The notes beneath the pieces are model-generated. The model was not told the origin of the DNA. It saw only the letters and a program-made list of their open reading frames with translations, and searched no databases. Of a DNA stretch of 18,784 nt, positions 6,405 to 13,936 are shown piece by piece; positions within the stretch are counted from its first letter, which is position 1, and each line of letters begins with the position of its first letter. This DNA comes from DATAFT01 sp035544635 (lineage in GTDB: Bacteria; Acidobacteriota; Thermoanaerobaculia; Multivoradales; Multivoraceae): contig DATKDQ010000085.1 of the NCBI GenBank assembly GCA_035544635.1, forward strand, positions 1 to 18,784, written 5' to 3'. The position numbers and the translations under genes were made by a program.

Positions 6405-8333
6405 ATGGCGGGTAAGTCCGGAGCCGAACTGCCCCAGAGCTTCGGCCGCTTTCGGGTGCTTCGCCCGCTGGGCCGCGGCGGCATGGGAATGGTGTATCTG
6501 GCGGAGGATCCGATCATCGGCCGCCAGGTCGCCATCAAGGTGGTCCGCGCCGAGGCCGGCCTCGACGAGGCCGAGATCCACGAGCTGCAGACACGCTTCG
6601 AGCGTGAGTTCCAGTCGGCAGGCACGCTCTCCCATCCCAACATCGTCACCGTCTTCGACGTCGGCAAGGAGGGCGACGCCTCCTTCTTCGCCATGGAGTT
6701 CCTGCCGGGCGAGAGCCTCGGCGACGTCCTGCGCTCGGACCGCGTCCTCTCCTTCAAGGAGATCGCCGACTACGCGATGAAGATCTGCAGCGCGCTGGAC
6801 TACGCCCATGACCACGGCGTCGTCCATCGCGACATCAAGCCGGCAAACATCCTGATCGATCGCAGCGGCGAGCCGAAGATCACCGATTTCGGCGTCGCCA
6901 AGCTCACGTCGACCAACCTCACCCGCACCGGCACCGTGGTTGGTACGCCGTCCTACATGTCGCCGGAGCAGGTCACCGGGCAGCCGGTGTCGGGAGCCTC
7001 GGACCAGTTCTCGGTGGCGGTGATCCTCTACCAGATGCTCACCGGGGAGCTTCCGTTCACCGGCGAGAACCCGACCACGATTCTCTACAAGATCGTCCAC
7101 GAGACACCCGTGCGCCCCCACGAGAAGAAGCGCACGCTGCCGCCTCAGATCGACCTGGTGCTGCTGCGCGCGCTCGAGAAGAAGGCCGAGAATCGCTATG
7201 CCCGCTGCGTCGACCTGGCATCGGCCGTGCGCGAGGCGCTCGGCGTTGCGGCGCAGGAGCTCGACCTGGCGTTCGACCTTCCCGAGTCGACGCTCCAGAT
7301 GCGCCACCAGCGCGGCCGTCCCCGCAAGACCGAGCGCAAGCTCGGGGCCCTCCTCGCCGGGGGTGCGGCGGCGCTCGCGGCAGTGGGGCTGGCCTTCTTC
7401 CTGTTTGCGACCGACGCCGGGAAGCGGGTCCTCGGCGGCGGCGAGCAGGTGCCTCAGTCCTTGGCGCGAGCGGTGTTCGTGCAGGCGGCCAACAGCGGGG
7501 CTTCGATCTGGAAGGACGGCACCAACACCGGGCTGGTGGTGCCCGCCGAGGTGACGATCGAGGGCACCGAGGGCGACGCCGTTTTGCTCGAGCTCAGGCG
7601 CGACGACCGCGTGGTCGCATCGAAGCGGCTGGTGATCGCACCGGCGATGGCGACCGAGTGGGTCGCGACCGAGGAGGCGATCCCGGCGCAGAGCTACGCC
7701 GTCACCACTCGACCCGCCGGCGCCAGAGTCTTCCTCGACGACGAGCTGGTCGCCGAGACCACGCCGGCCGACGTCTCGTTGGTGCCGGGCGAGCGGTACG
7801 ACCTGCGGGTGGAGCTCGCCGAGCACCATCCCGAGAGCCTGACGTTCGCCTTTCCAGGCGACCTGGACAAGAGCGTCGTCGAGAGCGGTCGCTTCTCGTT
7901 CAACCTGCGGCCGGTGATCCCGCCGGGACACCTGGTCATGGCCGCGAGCTATCCGGTTAAGGTGGAGGTGGGCGGCCGCAGCTACGGCCCCTCCGCCAGC
8001 CACGACATCTCGCTCAAGCCGGGCACCTACGAAGTCGTGCTCTCGTCCGCCGAGGTGTTCCTGGCCGAGAAGCGGCAGGTCGAAGTGGCGTCCAACGGGC
8101 GCGTCGAGCTCCCGGTGCCGGCTGCGGTGAAGGTGCGGGTCTTCGCCCAGCCTGGCAACTGCAAGGTGTCCATCAACGGGCGCGAGATCGACGAGACGCC
8201 GTTCGACAAGCAGCTCGTACCCGGTCGCTACGAGTTCCGCTTCCAGTGGCCCGCCTTGCAGCAGACCAGGACTCTCACCGAGGACGTGACCGCTTCGACC
8301 TCCGAGGTCTTCGGCACCCCGGAGACGCGATGA
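6405..8333 (+). CDS. Transmembrane Ser/Thr protein kinase with PEGA-like extracytoplasmic repeats
   Basis: This is a 642-residue Hanks-type (PknB-like) kinase. The catalytic domain covers about residues 14-280. It has the glycine loop GRGGMGMVY (23-31), Lys45 in VAIK, the catalytic loop HRDIKPANIL (141-150), DFG at 161-163 and GTPSYMSPE in the activation segment, so all key residues are present and it should be active. A basic stretch (RGRPRKTERK) precedes one membrane helix at about 312-335. The outer part (about 350-642) has a series of beta-rich repeats resembling PEGA domains. The clearest are TRPAGARVFLDDELVAETTP (435-454) and VSINGREIDETPFDKQLVPG (588-607). No good Shine-Dalgarno precedes the ATG at 6405. 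The gene leads an operon with the two secreted repeat proteins, whose signals it may transmit inward. Confidence 0.95.
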   Translation: MAGKSGAELPQSFGRFRVLRPLGRGGMGMVYLAEDPIIGRQVAIKVVRAEAGLDEAEIHELQTRFEREFQSAGTLSHPNIVTVFDVGKEGDASFFAMEFLPGESLGDVLRSDRVLSFKEIADYAMKICSALDYAHDHGVVHRDIKPANILIDRSGEPKITDFGVAKLTSTNLTRTGTVVGTPSYMSPEQVTGQPVSGASDQFSVAVILYQMLTGELPFTGENPTTILYKIVHETPVRPHEKKRTLPPQIDLVLLRALEKKAENRYARCVDLASAVREALGVAAQELDLAFDLPESTLQMRHQRGRPRKTERKLGALLAGGAAALAAVGLAFFLFATDAGKRVLGGGEQVPQSLARAVFVQAANSGASIWKDGTNTGLVVPAEVTIEGTEGDAVLLELRRDDRVVASKRLVIAPAMATEWVATEEAIPAQSYAVTTRPAGARVFLDDELVAETTPADVSLVPGERYDLRVELAEHHPESLTFAFPGDLDKSVVESGRFSFNLRPVIPPGHLVMAASYPVKVEVGGRSYGPSASHDISLKPGTYEVVLSSAEVFLAEKRQVEVASNGRVELPVPAAVKVRVFAQPGNCKVSINGREIDETPFDKQLVPGRYEFRFQWPALQQTRTLTEDVTASTSEVFGTPETR

Positions 8334-9808
8334 TCCGGCGCGCTCTGAGCGCTGCCCTCCTCGCGGGGGGCGCACTCCTGCTCGGCCCGATCGTGGCGCA
8401 GCAGGAGAGTGCGGCCCGCCGCCTCCTGCTCGAGGCGCAGCGCCTCGAGCGCGAGGGGAAGGTCGACGAAGCCCGCACCGAGTACGAGCTCCTGATCCAG
8501 CGCTTCCCGGACGAGCCCGAGGCGGAGAGGGCACAGCTCGCGCTGGCCGAGGTCTACTGGGAGGCGGGCGAGGCCGACCGCTCGCGGATGCAGCTCGATG
8601 CGCTGATCAGCAGCCGGCCCGACTCTCCGGCCGCCGCCGCGGCCTGGGTGCTGCGTGGGAGATTCCTGGTGGAGCAGGCCGCCAACCGCGCGGAGCTGGC
8701 GGAGGCGCAGACGCCGTTCCGGCGCGTGCCGGTCCTGTTCGGAGCCGGCGAGTATCCGCAGCTCGGCGTGCGCGCGGAGGCCCGCGTGCGCAGCGGCGAG
8801 GTGGGCCTTCTGCTCGGCGAGCCGGAGCTGGCGGCGCTCGACTTCCTGGAGGCGATCGAGGACGAGAACCGCTCGCCCTGGCGGCCGCGCGCGCTCTACG
8901 GGTTCGCGCGCAGCCTGCTCGCCCAGGGATACCGGGTGGCGGGTGCGGATACTCTCCAACGCGTCCTGGAGGAGCCCGACGCCGACGAGCCGCTTCGGCG
9001 CGATGCCGCGATCGATCTCGCGTTTCTCCATCGCCAATGGATCCGGCCCAGCCTCGGCCAGCCGCGCTGGACCACCGCTCGCGTAGTGGGAGTCGAGCTG
9101 CGCAAGCCGCAGAAGATCGCGGTCAGCCGCGACGGGCGGATCCTGGTGTGGGACGATGGACAGAGCCAGGTGCTGCTGCTCTCCGCGGATCACGAGATCG
9201 TGTCGCGCTCGCCGCAGACCCAGGTGCGCGACCTGTGGTGGAGCCCCGCCGGAGAGCCGTTCGTCGCCGTGGCCGATGCGGTCGTCGGGCTCGCGAGCGG
9301 CACGCGGCAGCAGCTCGCCGTCGCCGGCGCCTCGGTGCGCGACGTCGGCGCCGCAGCGACCGGCGTCCTCGCAGAGACCTTCGTGATCGCCCGCGACCGC
9401 AAGGCGCTGATCGTCTTCGACCGCAGGAGCGGCGCGCAGACGCTCTCGGCCACCGCCGGTGACATCGTCGACCTGGCAGTGGGACCGAAGGGAGAGCTCC
9501 TCCTGCTCGACCGGCGCAAGAGCGAGGTTTCGATCATCGGGCTCGACGGAGCCTCGGGCGGCGGCTTCACCGGGTCGTGGCGGCGGCCGCAGGCGCTGGC
9601 GGTGGACGCCTCCGGCAACGTGCTCGTGCTCGACGGCGGTGAAAACAGAATCGAGATCCGCGACGCTGCGGGCGAGCGCGCCGGCGTGATCGGGCCGGCC
9701 CTACCGGGCGGCATCGAGTTGCGCAGCCCCGAGGACATCGCGGTCGACGGCGCCGGGCGCCTCTACGTCGTCGACTCGCGGCTGAGTCAGCTCATCGTCC
9801 TGGAGTAG
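8330..9808 (+). CDS. Secreted TPR protein with NHL-type beta-propeller
   Basis: This 492-residue protein begins with a signal peptide (residues 1-23, likely cut at IVA-QQ). Residues about 26-236 are alpha-helical repeats of the TPR/outer-membrane-lipoprotein type: EAQRLEREGKVDEARTEYEL and ALAEVYWEAGEADRSRMQLD are clear units. Residues about 250-492 form repeated strands with NHL-like units such as PQKIAVSRDGRILVWDDG, PQALAVDASGNVLVLDGG and PEDIAVDGAGRLYVVDSR, predicting a beta-propeller. No catalytic motif is visible, so a binding or scaffold role is likely. The ATG at 8330 overlaps the kinase stop as ATGA, which marks translational coupling; an upstream in-frame ATG at 8246 lies inside the kinase and has no signal peptide after it. 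The next gene starts 6 nt after its stop. Confidence 0.88.
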   Translation: MIRRALSAALLAGGALLLGPIVAQQESAARRLLLEAQRLEREGKVDEARTEYELLIQRFPDEPEAERAQLALAEVYWEAGEADRSRMQLDALISSRPDSPAAAAAWVLRGRFLVEQAANRAELAEAQTPFRRVPVLFGAGEYPQLGVRAEARVRSGEVGLLLGEPELAALDFLEAIEDENRSPWRPRALYGFARSLLAQGYRVAGADTLQRVLEEPDADEPLRRDAAIDLAFLHRQWIRPSLGQPRWTTARVVGVELRKPQKIAVSRDGRILVWDDGQSQVLLLSADHEIVSRSPQTQVRDLWWSPAGEPFVAVADAVVGLASGTRQQLAVAGASVRDVGAAATGVLAETFVIARDRKALIVFDRRSGAQTLSATAGDIVDLAVGPKGELLLLDRRKSEVSIIGLDGASGGGFTGSWRRPQALAVDASGNVLVLDGGENRIEIRDAAGERAGVIGPALPGGIELRSPEDIAVDGAGRLYVVDSRLSQLIVLE

Positions 9809-9814
9809 CTGCGG

Positions 9815-12001
9815 ATGCGCCGAGTCGAGACCAGGATCGTCTTTACGTGGCTCGCCGCGGTGGCTCTCTTCACCTTCGCTCCTCTCTTCGCGCAGCAGCG
9901 GGTGGAGGAGGAGGATCTCCCCGAGCCCGACCTCTGGGAGGAGGCGATCCCGACCTACGTCGAGGCGGAGAAGGTCTTCAACTCGCGCAGCCAGCCCGAC
10001 TCGCTCCTGCTCTTCGATGAGTTCCTGCGGCAGGTCCAGGCGAACCGCGCGATCGAAGAGCCGCCCGACGAGATCCACCGCCTGCTCGCGAACAGCCACT
10101 TCTACCGCGCGCAGGTGAGCTTCAATCTCGGCAGGACCGACGACGTCGAGGCGGATCTCGCGCAGCTGCTCCAGATCGAGCCGGGCTTCGCCATGGACCG
10201 GACGCTGGTCTCGTCGAAGTTCGCGGAGCTCTTCGACCGGATCAAGAAGCAGCGCATCGGCTCGGCCATCTTCGTGGTCGACCCACCCGATGCCGAGATC
10301 TCGGTGGGCCGCTGGAAGGCCGGGCCCGACGGCGTCATTCAGCTCCCGATCGGGACCCACGTGGTGACGATCGAACGTCCGGGCTACAGCTCGGCCGAGC
10401 AGGAGGTGGCGATCACCGCCACCGACGCGCGGACGTTCGAAGGGAAGCTCGAGCGGCTGGCGGCGGTGCTCACGGTGTACACCGCGCAGGAGGACGCCGA
10501 GGTCACCCTGGACGGCAGGCCGAGAGGTGCCACCAGCCCCTATCCGGGCGCCGAGCCCTCGCAGGGGTCGCGCCTGGTGCTCGACGACCTCCAGCCCGGC
10601 ACCTACGAGCTCGGCGTGCGCAAGGAGGGCTTCCGCGGCTACCTCGCGCGGGCGCAGGTCGCGGACCTGCGCGACTACGTGGTGGGCCCGATCGAGCTCG
10701 AGCCGATGTCGGGGGTCGTCGTCCTGCGCGACCTACCCCCGGGGACCGCGGTCCGCGCCAACGGCGAGATCACGACGCCGGAGTTCGCGGCGGGCTCGCC
10801 GCCTCGTCTCACGCTTCCGCCCGGCGACTACCGGCTGGCGCTCTCGCATCCCGATCTCGGCCTCTACGAGGCAGACGTAACCGTCACCGACCAGGAGACG
10901 GAGACCATCCCGGTGCGGCTGCGCCCGCCGATCGTCCTGCTCGGCGTGCTGGGAGGCGATCAGCAGAGCGCCGAGCGTCTCCAGTCCCTGCTCGAGACCG
11001 GCCTCGGGTCGCTCGAGCGCTGGGCGCTGATCGAACGCACCAGCGTCGGCGCCCCGATCCTCGCCGCCGCCGGCGTCGAGGTGCGCGGCCTGCGCGCGTT
11101 CGCGCAGGCGGGGAGCCGCCAGGCCATCCCCTGGGACCGCATTCGCTCCGAGGCGGACCAGAGGGCGAAGGGCGCTCTCTACCTGCTCGCCGTGCTCGCG
11201 GACGACCTGCTGGCGTCGAGCGCCCACGTCTTCGTGTTCCCGCAGGCGCCGTTGCCGGCGCGGCCCGACCTGATCGACGTCGCCCTGACCGAGCAGGACG
11301 TCGCCTGGCTCAAGCTACTGCTCGACGCTTCGGTCATCGTCGAGCGGCCGGCGCTCGGCGCCGTGCTCGTCGATGCTCGCACCGGCAGCGGCCCGCTCGT
11401 CGTACACGTGTCGGAGGGCAGCTCGGCGCACAGCTCGGGGCTGCGCCCTGGAGACGAGATCATCGCGGTGGAGGACACCGCGGTGTCGTCCGCCGACCAG
11501 GTCTCCGACGCGCTCGCGGCGCGCGTAGAGAGTCATGCGCGCACCGGCCGCATCGTGCCGCTGCGGGTCCGTTCGATCGAAGGCGAGCGCGAGGTCGCGC
11601 TCGGCTTCTCCACCAGCCCCGTGATTCTCGGGCTGCGCGACACCGGCGTCCTCTACTCCGCCGCCGCCTACCAGCTTCAGGCCGAGGCGCAGAACACCGC
11701 CAGCCTGGTCCCCAAGTGGGTGGTCGGCCTCAATCAGGCGGTGATCCATCTGCGCGGTGGAGACCTGCAGAGCGCGATTCGCGGGCTGCGCGAGGTCAGG
11801 GCTCCCGAGGGGGCCCGCCTGGGCCAGGGCATGGCCGACTATCTCCTGGGACTCGCGCTCACCTCCGCCGGCGGAGAGTATGCCGCGACCGCGAAGGAGT
11901 TCCTGACCAAGGCGGCGGCCGACTCCGAGGCGCGGCTCCACCATGCCGATGGGCCGTTCGTCGCTCCGCGCGCCAGGGCTCGCCTCCGGGTGTTGAACTG
12001 A
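9815..12001 (+). CDS. Secreted multi-domain protein: PEGA repeats, PDZ domain, TPR-like end
   Basis: This 728-residue exported protein has a signal peptide at 1-26 (cut near LFA-QQ). An acidic, helical TPR-like part covers about 40-145. Three PEGA-like beta modules follow at about 148-200, 216-282 and 299-359, each with a turn such as PIGTHVVTIERPGYSS or PGTYELGVRKEGFRGY. Residues about 370-500 are unassigned mixed helix/strand. A PDZ domain lies at about 520-598, with EGSSAHSSGLRPGDEIIAVE carrying the GLRPGDEI core. A helical, TPR-like C-terminus covers about 635-705. No protease domain accompanies the PDZ. The ATG follows the previous stop by 6 nt. The protein shares PEGA modules with the kinase outer part and probably works beside it in the periplasm. 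Its exact function is unknown. Confidence 0.87.
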   Translation: MRRVETRIVFTWLAAVALFTFAPLFAQQRVEEEDLPEPDLWEEAIPTYVEAEKVFNSRSQPDSLLLFDEFLRQVQANRAIEEPPDEIHRLLANSHFYRAQVSFNLGRTDDVEADLAQLLQIEPGFAMDRTLVSSKFAELFDRIKKQRIGSAIFVVDPPDAEISVGRWKAGPDGVIQLPIGTHVVTIERPGYSSAEQEVAITATDARTFEGKLERLAAVLTVYTAQEDAEVTLDGRPRGATSPYPGAEPSQGSRLVLDDLQPGTYELGVRKEGFRGYLARAQVADLRDYVVGPIELEPMSGVVVLRDLPPGTAVRANGEITTPEFAAGSPPRLTLPPGDYRLALSHPDLGLYEADVTVTDQETETIPVRLRPPIVLLGVLGGDQQSAERLQSLLETGLGSLERWALIERTSVGAPILAAAGVEVRGLRAFAQAGSRQAIPWDRIRSEADQRAKGALYLLAVLADDLLASSAHVFVFPQAPLPARPDLIDVALTEQDVAWLKLLLDASVIVERPALGAVLVDARTGSGPLVVHVSEGSSAHSSGLRPGDEIIAVEDTAVSSADQVSDALAARVESHARTGRIVPLRVRSIEGEREVALGFSTSPVILGLRDTGVLYSAAAYQLQAEAQNTASLVPKWVVGLNQAVIHLRGGDLQSAIRGLREVRAPEGARLGQGMADYLLGLALTSAGGEYAATAKEFLTKAAADSEARLHHADGPFVAPRARARLRVLN

Positions 12002-13293
12002 GCCTCTCGCTCTACGAGCGCGCGTCCCGAGCGATGCCGGGCGGCGTGAGCTCCCCGGTCCGCGCCTTTCGCGGCGTGGGCGGCGATCCGGTCTTCATCC
12101 GCAGTGCCAGCGGCGCCTGGCTCGAGTCGGTGGACGGCCGGCGCTACGTCGACTACATCGGCGGCTACGGTCCGATGATCCTCGGCCACTGCCATCCGGC
12201 CGTGGTCGCCGCGGTGCGGGAGGCCGCGGGACGCGGACAGAGCTTCGGCGCGCCGACGGTCGAGGAGGTCGAGCTGGCGGAGCGGATCGTCGGCGCGCTG
12301 CCCACGGTCGAGATGGTGCGCCTCACCAGCTCCGGCACCGAGGCCACGATGTCGGCGCTGCGCCTGGCGCGCGCGGTCACCGGGCGCGACCGTGTGGTCA
12401 AGTTCGAGGGCTGCTACCACGGCGCCGCCGACCCGTTCCTGGTCGCGGCCGGGTCCGGGGCGGCGACGATCAGAGTGCCGTCGTCGCCCGGCGTGCCCAC
12501 GGCGGTCACCGGTCATACCCTGCTCGCTCCCTACAACGACCTGGCACAGGTCGAGCGGCTGTTCGCCGAGAGCCCGCACTCGATCGCGGCGGTGATGGTC
12601 GAGCCCATCGCCGGCAACATGGGGCTGATCCTTCCGGTCGAGGGGTTCCTCGCGGGTCTGCGCACGCTGTGCACGCGGCACGGAGCGCTCCTCGTCTTCG
12701 ACGAGGTGATGACCGGTTTCCGGGTGGGCTGGCGCGGCGCCCAGGGGCTCCTCGGCATCGAGCCCGACCTCACCTGCCTCGCGAAGGTGATCGGCGGCGG
12801 CCTCCCGATCGGTGCCTATGCCGGACCGCGCGACCTGATGCGGCGGGTCGCCCCCGCGGGGGACGTCTACCAGGCCGGAACGCTATCGGGCAACCCGATC
12901 GCGGTGGCCGCGGGCGCAGCGACGCTCGACATCCTCGCCGCCCGCGACGGCCGCGCCTACGCCGAGCTCGACGCCGCCGCCGAACGGCTCCAGCGCGGCA
13001 TCGAGCGCATCGCCGCCGAGCACGCGGTGTCGTGCCGGGTGACGCGCTGCGGCTCGATGCTCTCGTTCTTCCTCACCGATCGACCCGTGCGCTCGCTGCA
13101 CGACGTCGACGCCTCCGATCGCGCCGCCTGGTCGCAGCTCTTCCACCTGCTCCTCGAACGCGGGGTGCATCTGCCGCCGTCTCCCTACGAGACGCTGTTC
13201 GTGTCGACCGCGCACGGAGAGGTCGAGCTGGAGGCCACTCTGGCCGCCTTCGCCGGCAGCCTGGCAGCGCTCGCCGCCGCCGCGGCGCAGTGA
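11998..13293 (+). CDS. hemL: Glutamate-1-semialdehyde 2,1-aminomutase
   Basis: HemL is a PLP enzyme that isomerises glutamate-1-semialdehyde to 5-aminolevulinate, the last step of the C5 route to tetrapyrroles. The 431-residue product aligns end to end with the E. coli family pattern (426 residues): MPGGVSSPVRAF, SSGTEATMSALRLARA, KFEGCYHGAADPFLVAAGSG, DEVMTGFR with PLP-binding Asp235, and CLAKVIGGGLPIGAYAG with the Schiff-base Lys263. GTLSGNP is also present. The protein-level start fits CTG 11998, inside a CTGA overlap with the upstream stop. No ATG, GTG or TTG lies nearby upstream in frame. The next ATG (12034) would remove the first 12 residues, including the conserved LYERA segment. The gene is the last of the kinase operon. 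Confidence 0.95.
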   Translation: MSLSLYERASRAMPGGVSSPVRAFRGVGGDPVFIRSASGAWLESVDGRRYVDYIGGYGPMILGHCHPAVVAAVREAAGRGQSFGAPTVEEVELAERIVGALPTVEMVRLTSSGTEATMSALRLARAVTGRDRVVKFEGCYHGAADPFLVAAGSGAATIRVPSSPGVPTAVTGHTLLAPYNDLAQVERLFAESPHSIAAVMVEPIAGNMGLILPVEGFLAGLRTLCTRHGALLVFDEVMTGFRVGWRGAQGLLGIEPDLTCLAKVIGGGLPIGAYAGPRDLMRRVAPAGDVYQAGTLSGNPIAVAAGAATLDILAARDGRAYAELDAAAERLQRGIERIAAEHAVSCRVTRCGSMLSFFLTDRPVRSLHDVDASDRAAWSQLFHLLLERGVHLPPSPYETLFVSTAHGEVELEATLAAFAGSLAALAAAAAQ

Positions 13294-13324
13294 TTGTCGG
13301 TCCTAGCTACACTTCTTGGTCTTC

Positions 13325-13352
13325 TTGTACGGCCACGACCTTTTCGTATAAT
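13325..13352 (+). promoter_or_regulatory. Sigma70-type promoter of the ferredoxin gene
   Basis: A perfect TATAAT (13347-13352) lies 16 bp after TTGTAC (13325-13330) in a locally AT-rich patch. Transcription should begin near 13359. A small hairpin (ccctc, loop ggaa, gaggg; 13354-13367) sits at the start of the message. Confidence 0.7.
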
Positions 13353-13391
13353 CCCCTCGGAAGAGGGAGTCTGTCCGAACCCTATGGAATA

Positions 13392-13399
13392 AGGAGAGG
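13392..13399 (+). promoter_or_regulatory. Strong ribosome binding site of the ferredoxin gene
   Basis: AGGAGAGG lies 6 nt before the ATG at 13406. It is one of the best Shine-Dalgarno matches in the window and fixes the start. Confidence 0.7.
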
Positions 13400-13405
13400 A
13401 GCTCG

Positions 13406-13660
13406 ATGACGCACATCATTACCGAGCCGTGCGTCGGCGTGAAGGACACTGCCTGCGTCGACGTCTGCCCGGTGGACTGCATCTACGGCAAGGACGAGGA
13501 TTGGGAGATGCTCTATATCCATCCCGAGGAGTGCATCGACTGCGGCCTGTGCATCGATGCATGCCCGGTCCAGGCGATCTTCACGCTCGAGGACGTGCCG
13601 GACAAGTGGAAGGAATACATCGCCAAGAACTACGAGCACTTCGGATTCGACGCTCCCTGA
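13406..13660 (+). CDS. 7Fe-type ferredoxin ([3Fe-4S][4Fe-4S])
   Basis: This 84-residue electron carrier resembles the FdxA / Azotobacter FdI group. Cysteines at 9, 17, 21 and 25 form the C-x7-C-x3-C-x3-C pattern usual for the first cluster site in 7Fe ferredoxins. Cysteines at 43, 46, 49 and 53 (CIDCGLCIDACP) form the second. The spacing between Cys9 and Cys17 leaves no Cys at the position used in 2[4Fe-4S] proteins, so one cluster is probably [3Fe-4S]. The tail (KWKEYIAKNYEHF) is short, unlike the longer C-terminus of FdI. It is a soluble cytoplasmic protein. It has its own promoter, a strong ribosome binding site and a terminator, so it is likely monocistronic. The redox partner is not evident from its neighbours. 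Confidence 0.95.
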   Translation: MTHIITEPCVGVKDTACVDVCPVDCIYGKDEDWEMLYIHPEECIDCGLCIDACPVQAIFTLEDVPDKWKEYIAKNYEHFGFDAP

Positions 13661-13692
13661 AGAAGAGCTCGGATCCAGGATCCGTTTCGCCG

Positions 13693-13721
13693 CGGCCGAC
13701 CCGATCAAGGGTCGGCCGTTT
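13693..13721 (+). terminator. Intrinsic terminator after the ferredoxin gene
   Basis: A perfect 10-bp GC-rich stem (cggccgaccc / gggtcggccg) with loop gatcaa is followed by TTT. It begins 33 nt after the ferredoxin stop. The T-run is short, but the stem is strong and well placed. Confidence 0.7.
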
Positions 13722-13822
13722 CGCTGTGTGCGCGCAGCGCCTGACCCGCCGCCCCCCGACCCTCCCCGTCTCCCCCCGCTGACCGACCGGCGACGCGGGT
13801 CCGATGCTGGTTCGGCTCCCTC

Positions 13823-13846
13823 GGAGGGAGGCGATCGTCCCTCCGC
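13823..13846. repeat. Inverted repeat upstream of the dnaJ-like gene
   Basis: An 8-bp perfect stem, cggaggga / tccctccg, encloses an 8-nt loop (ggcgatcg). It stands just before an AT-rich stretch (13848-13895) that probably holds the chaperone promoter. It could be an operator or a second terminator. It does not match the CIRCE or HAIR heat-shock operators. Confidence 0.35.
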
Positions 13847-13936
13847 GATAAATCTGACAGAAATAGACTGAGATATCTCCCTGGTTTAGTTTGTGGAGCG
13901 CAGATTTGCGCGTATGATTGCCGAGGGGACCCTGCA

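Noticed and set aside
4237..6780. Plus-strand 847-codon frame across the M48 gene and kinase start
   Set aside because: It is an Arg/Pro/Ala-rich shadow in another frame. The M48 frame carries HEVAH and a signal peptide.
6393..8534. Minus-strand 713-codon open frame opposite the kinase
   Set aside because: The kinase motifs on the plus strand are complete, and the minus frame has no recognisable domain and is His/Arg/Leu-rich.
11716..11997. hemL started at the upstream ATG 11716
   Set aside because: The extra 94 residues lie inside the preceding gene in another frame and have no counterpart in HemL proteins.
13891..13919. TATGAT (13914-13919) with TTTGTG as a promoter for the dnaJ-like gene
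   Set aside because: Transcription would begin near 13926, cutting off part of the GAGGGGA ribosome binding site (13923-13929). The pairing is too weak to annotate.
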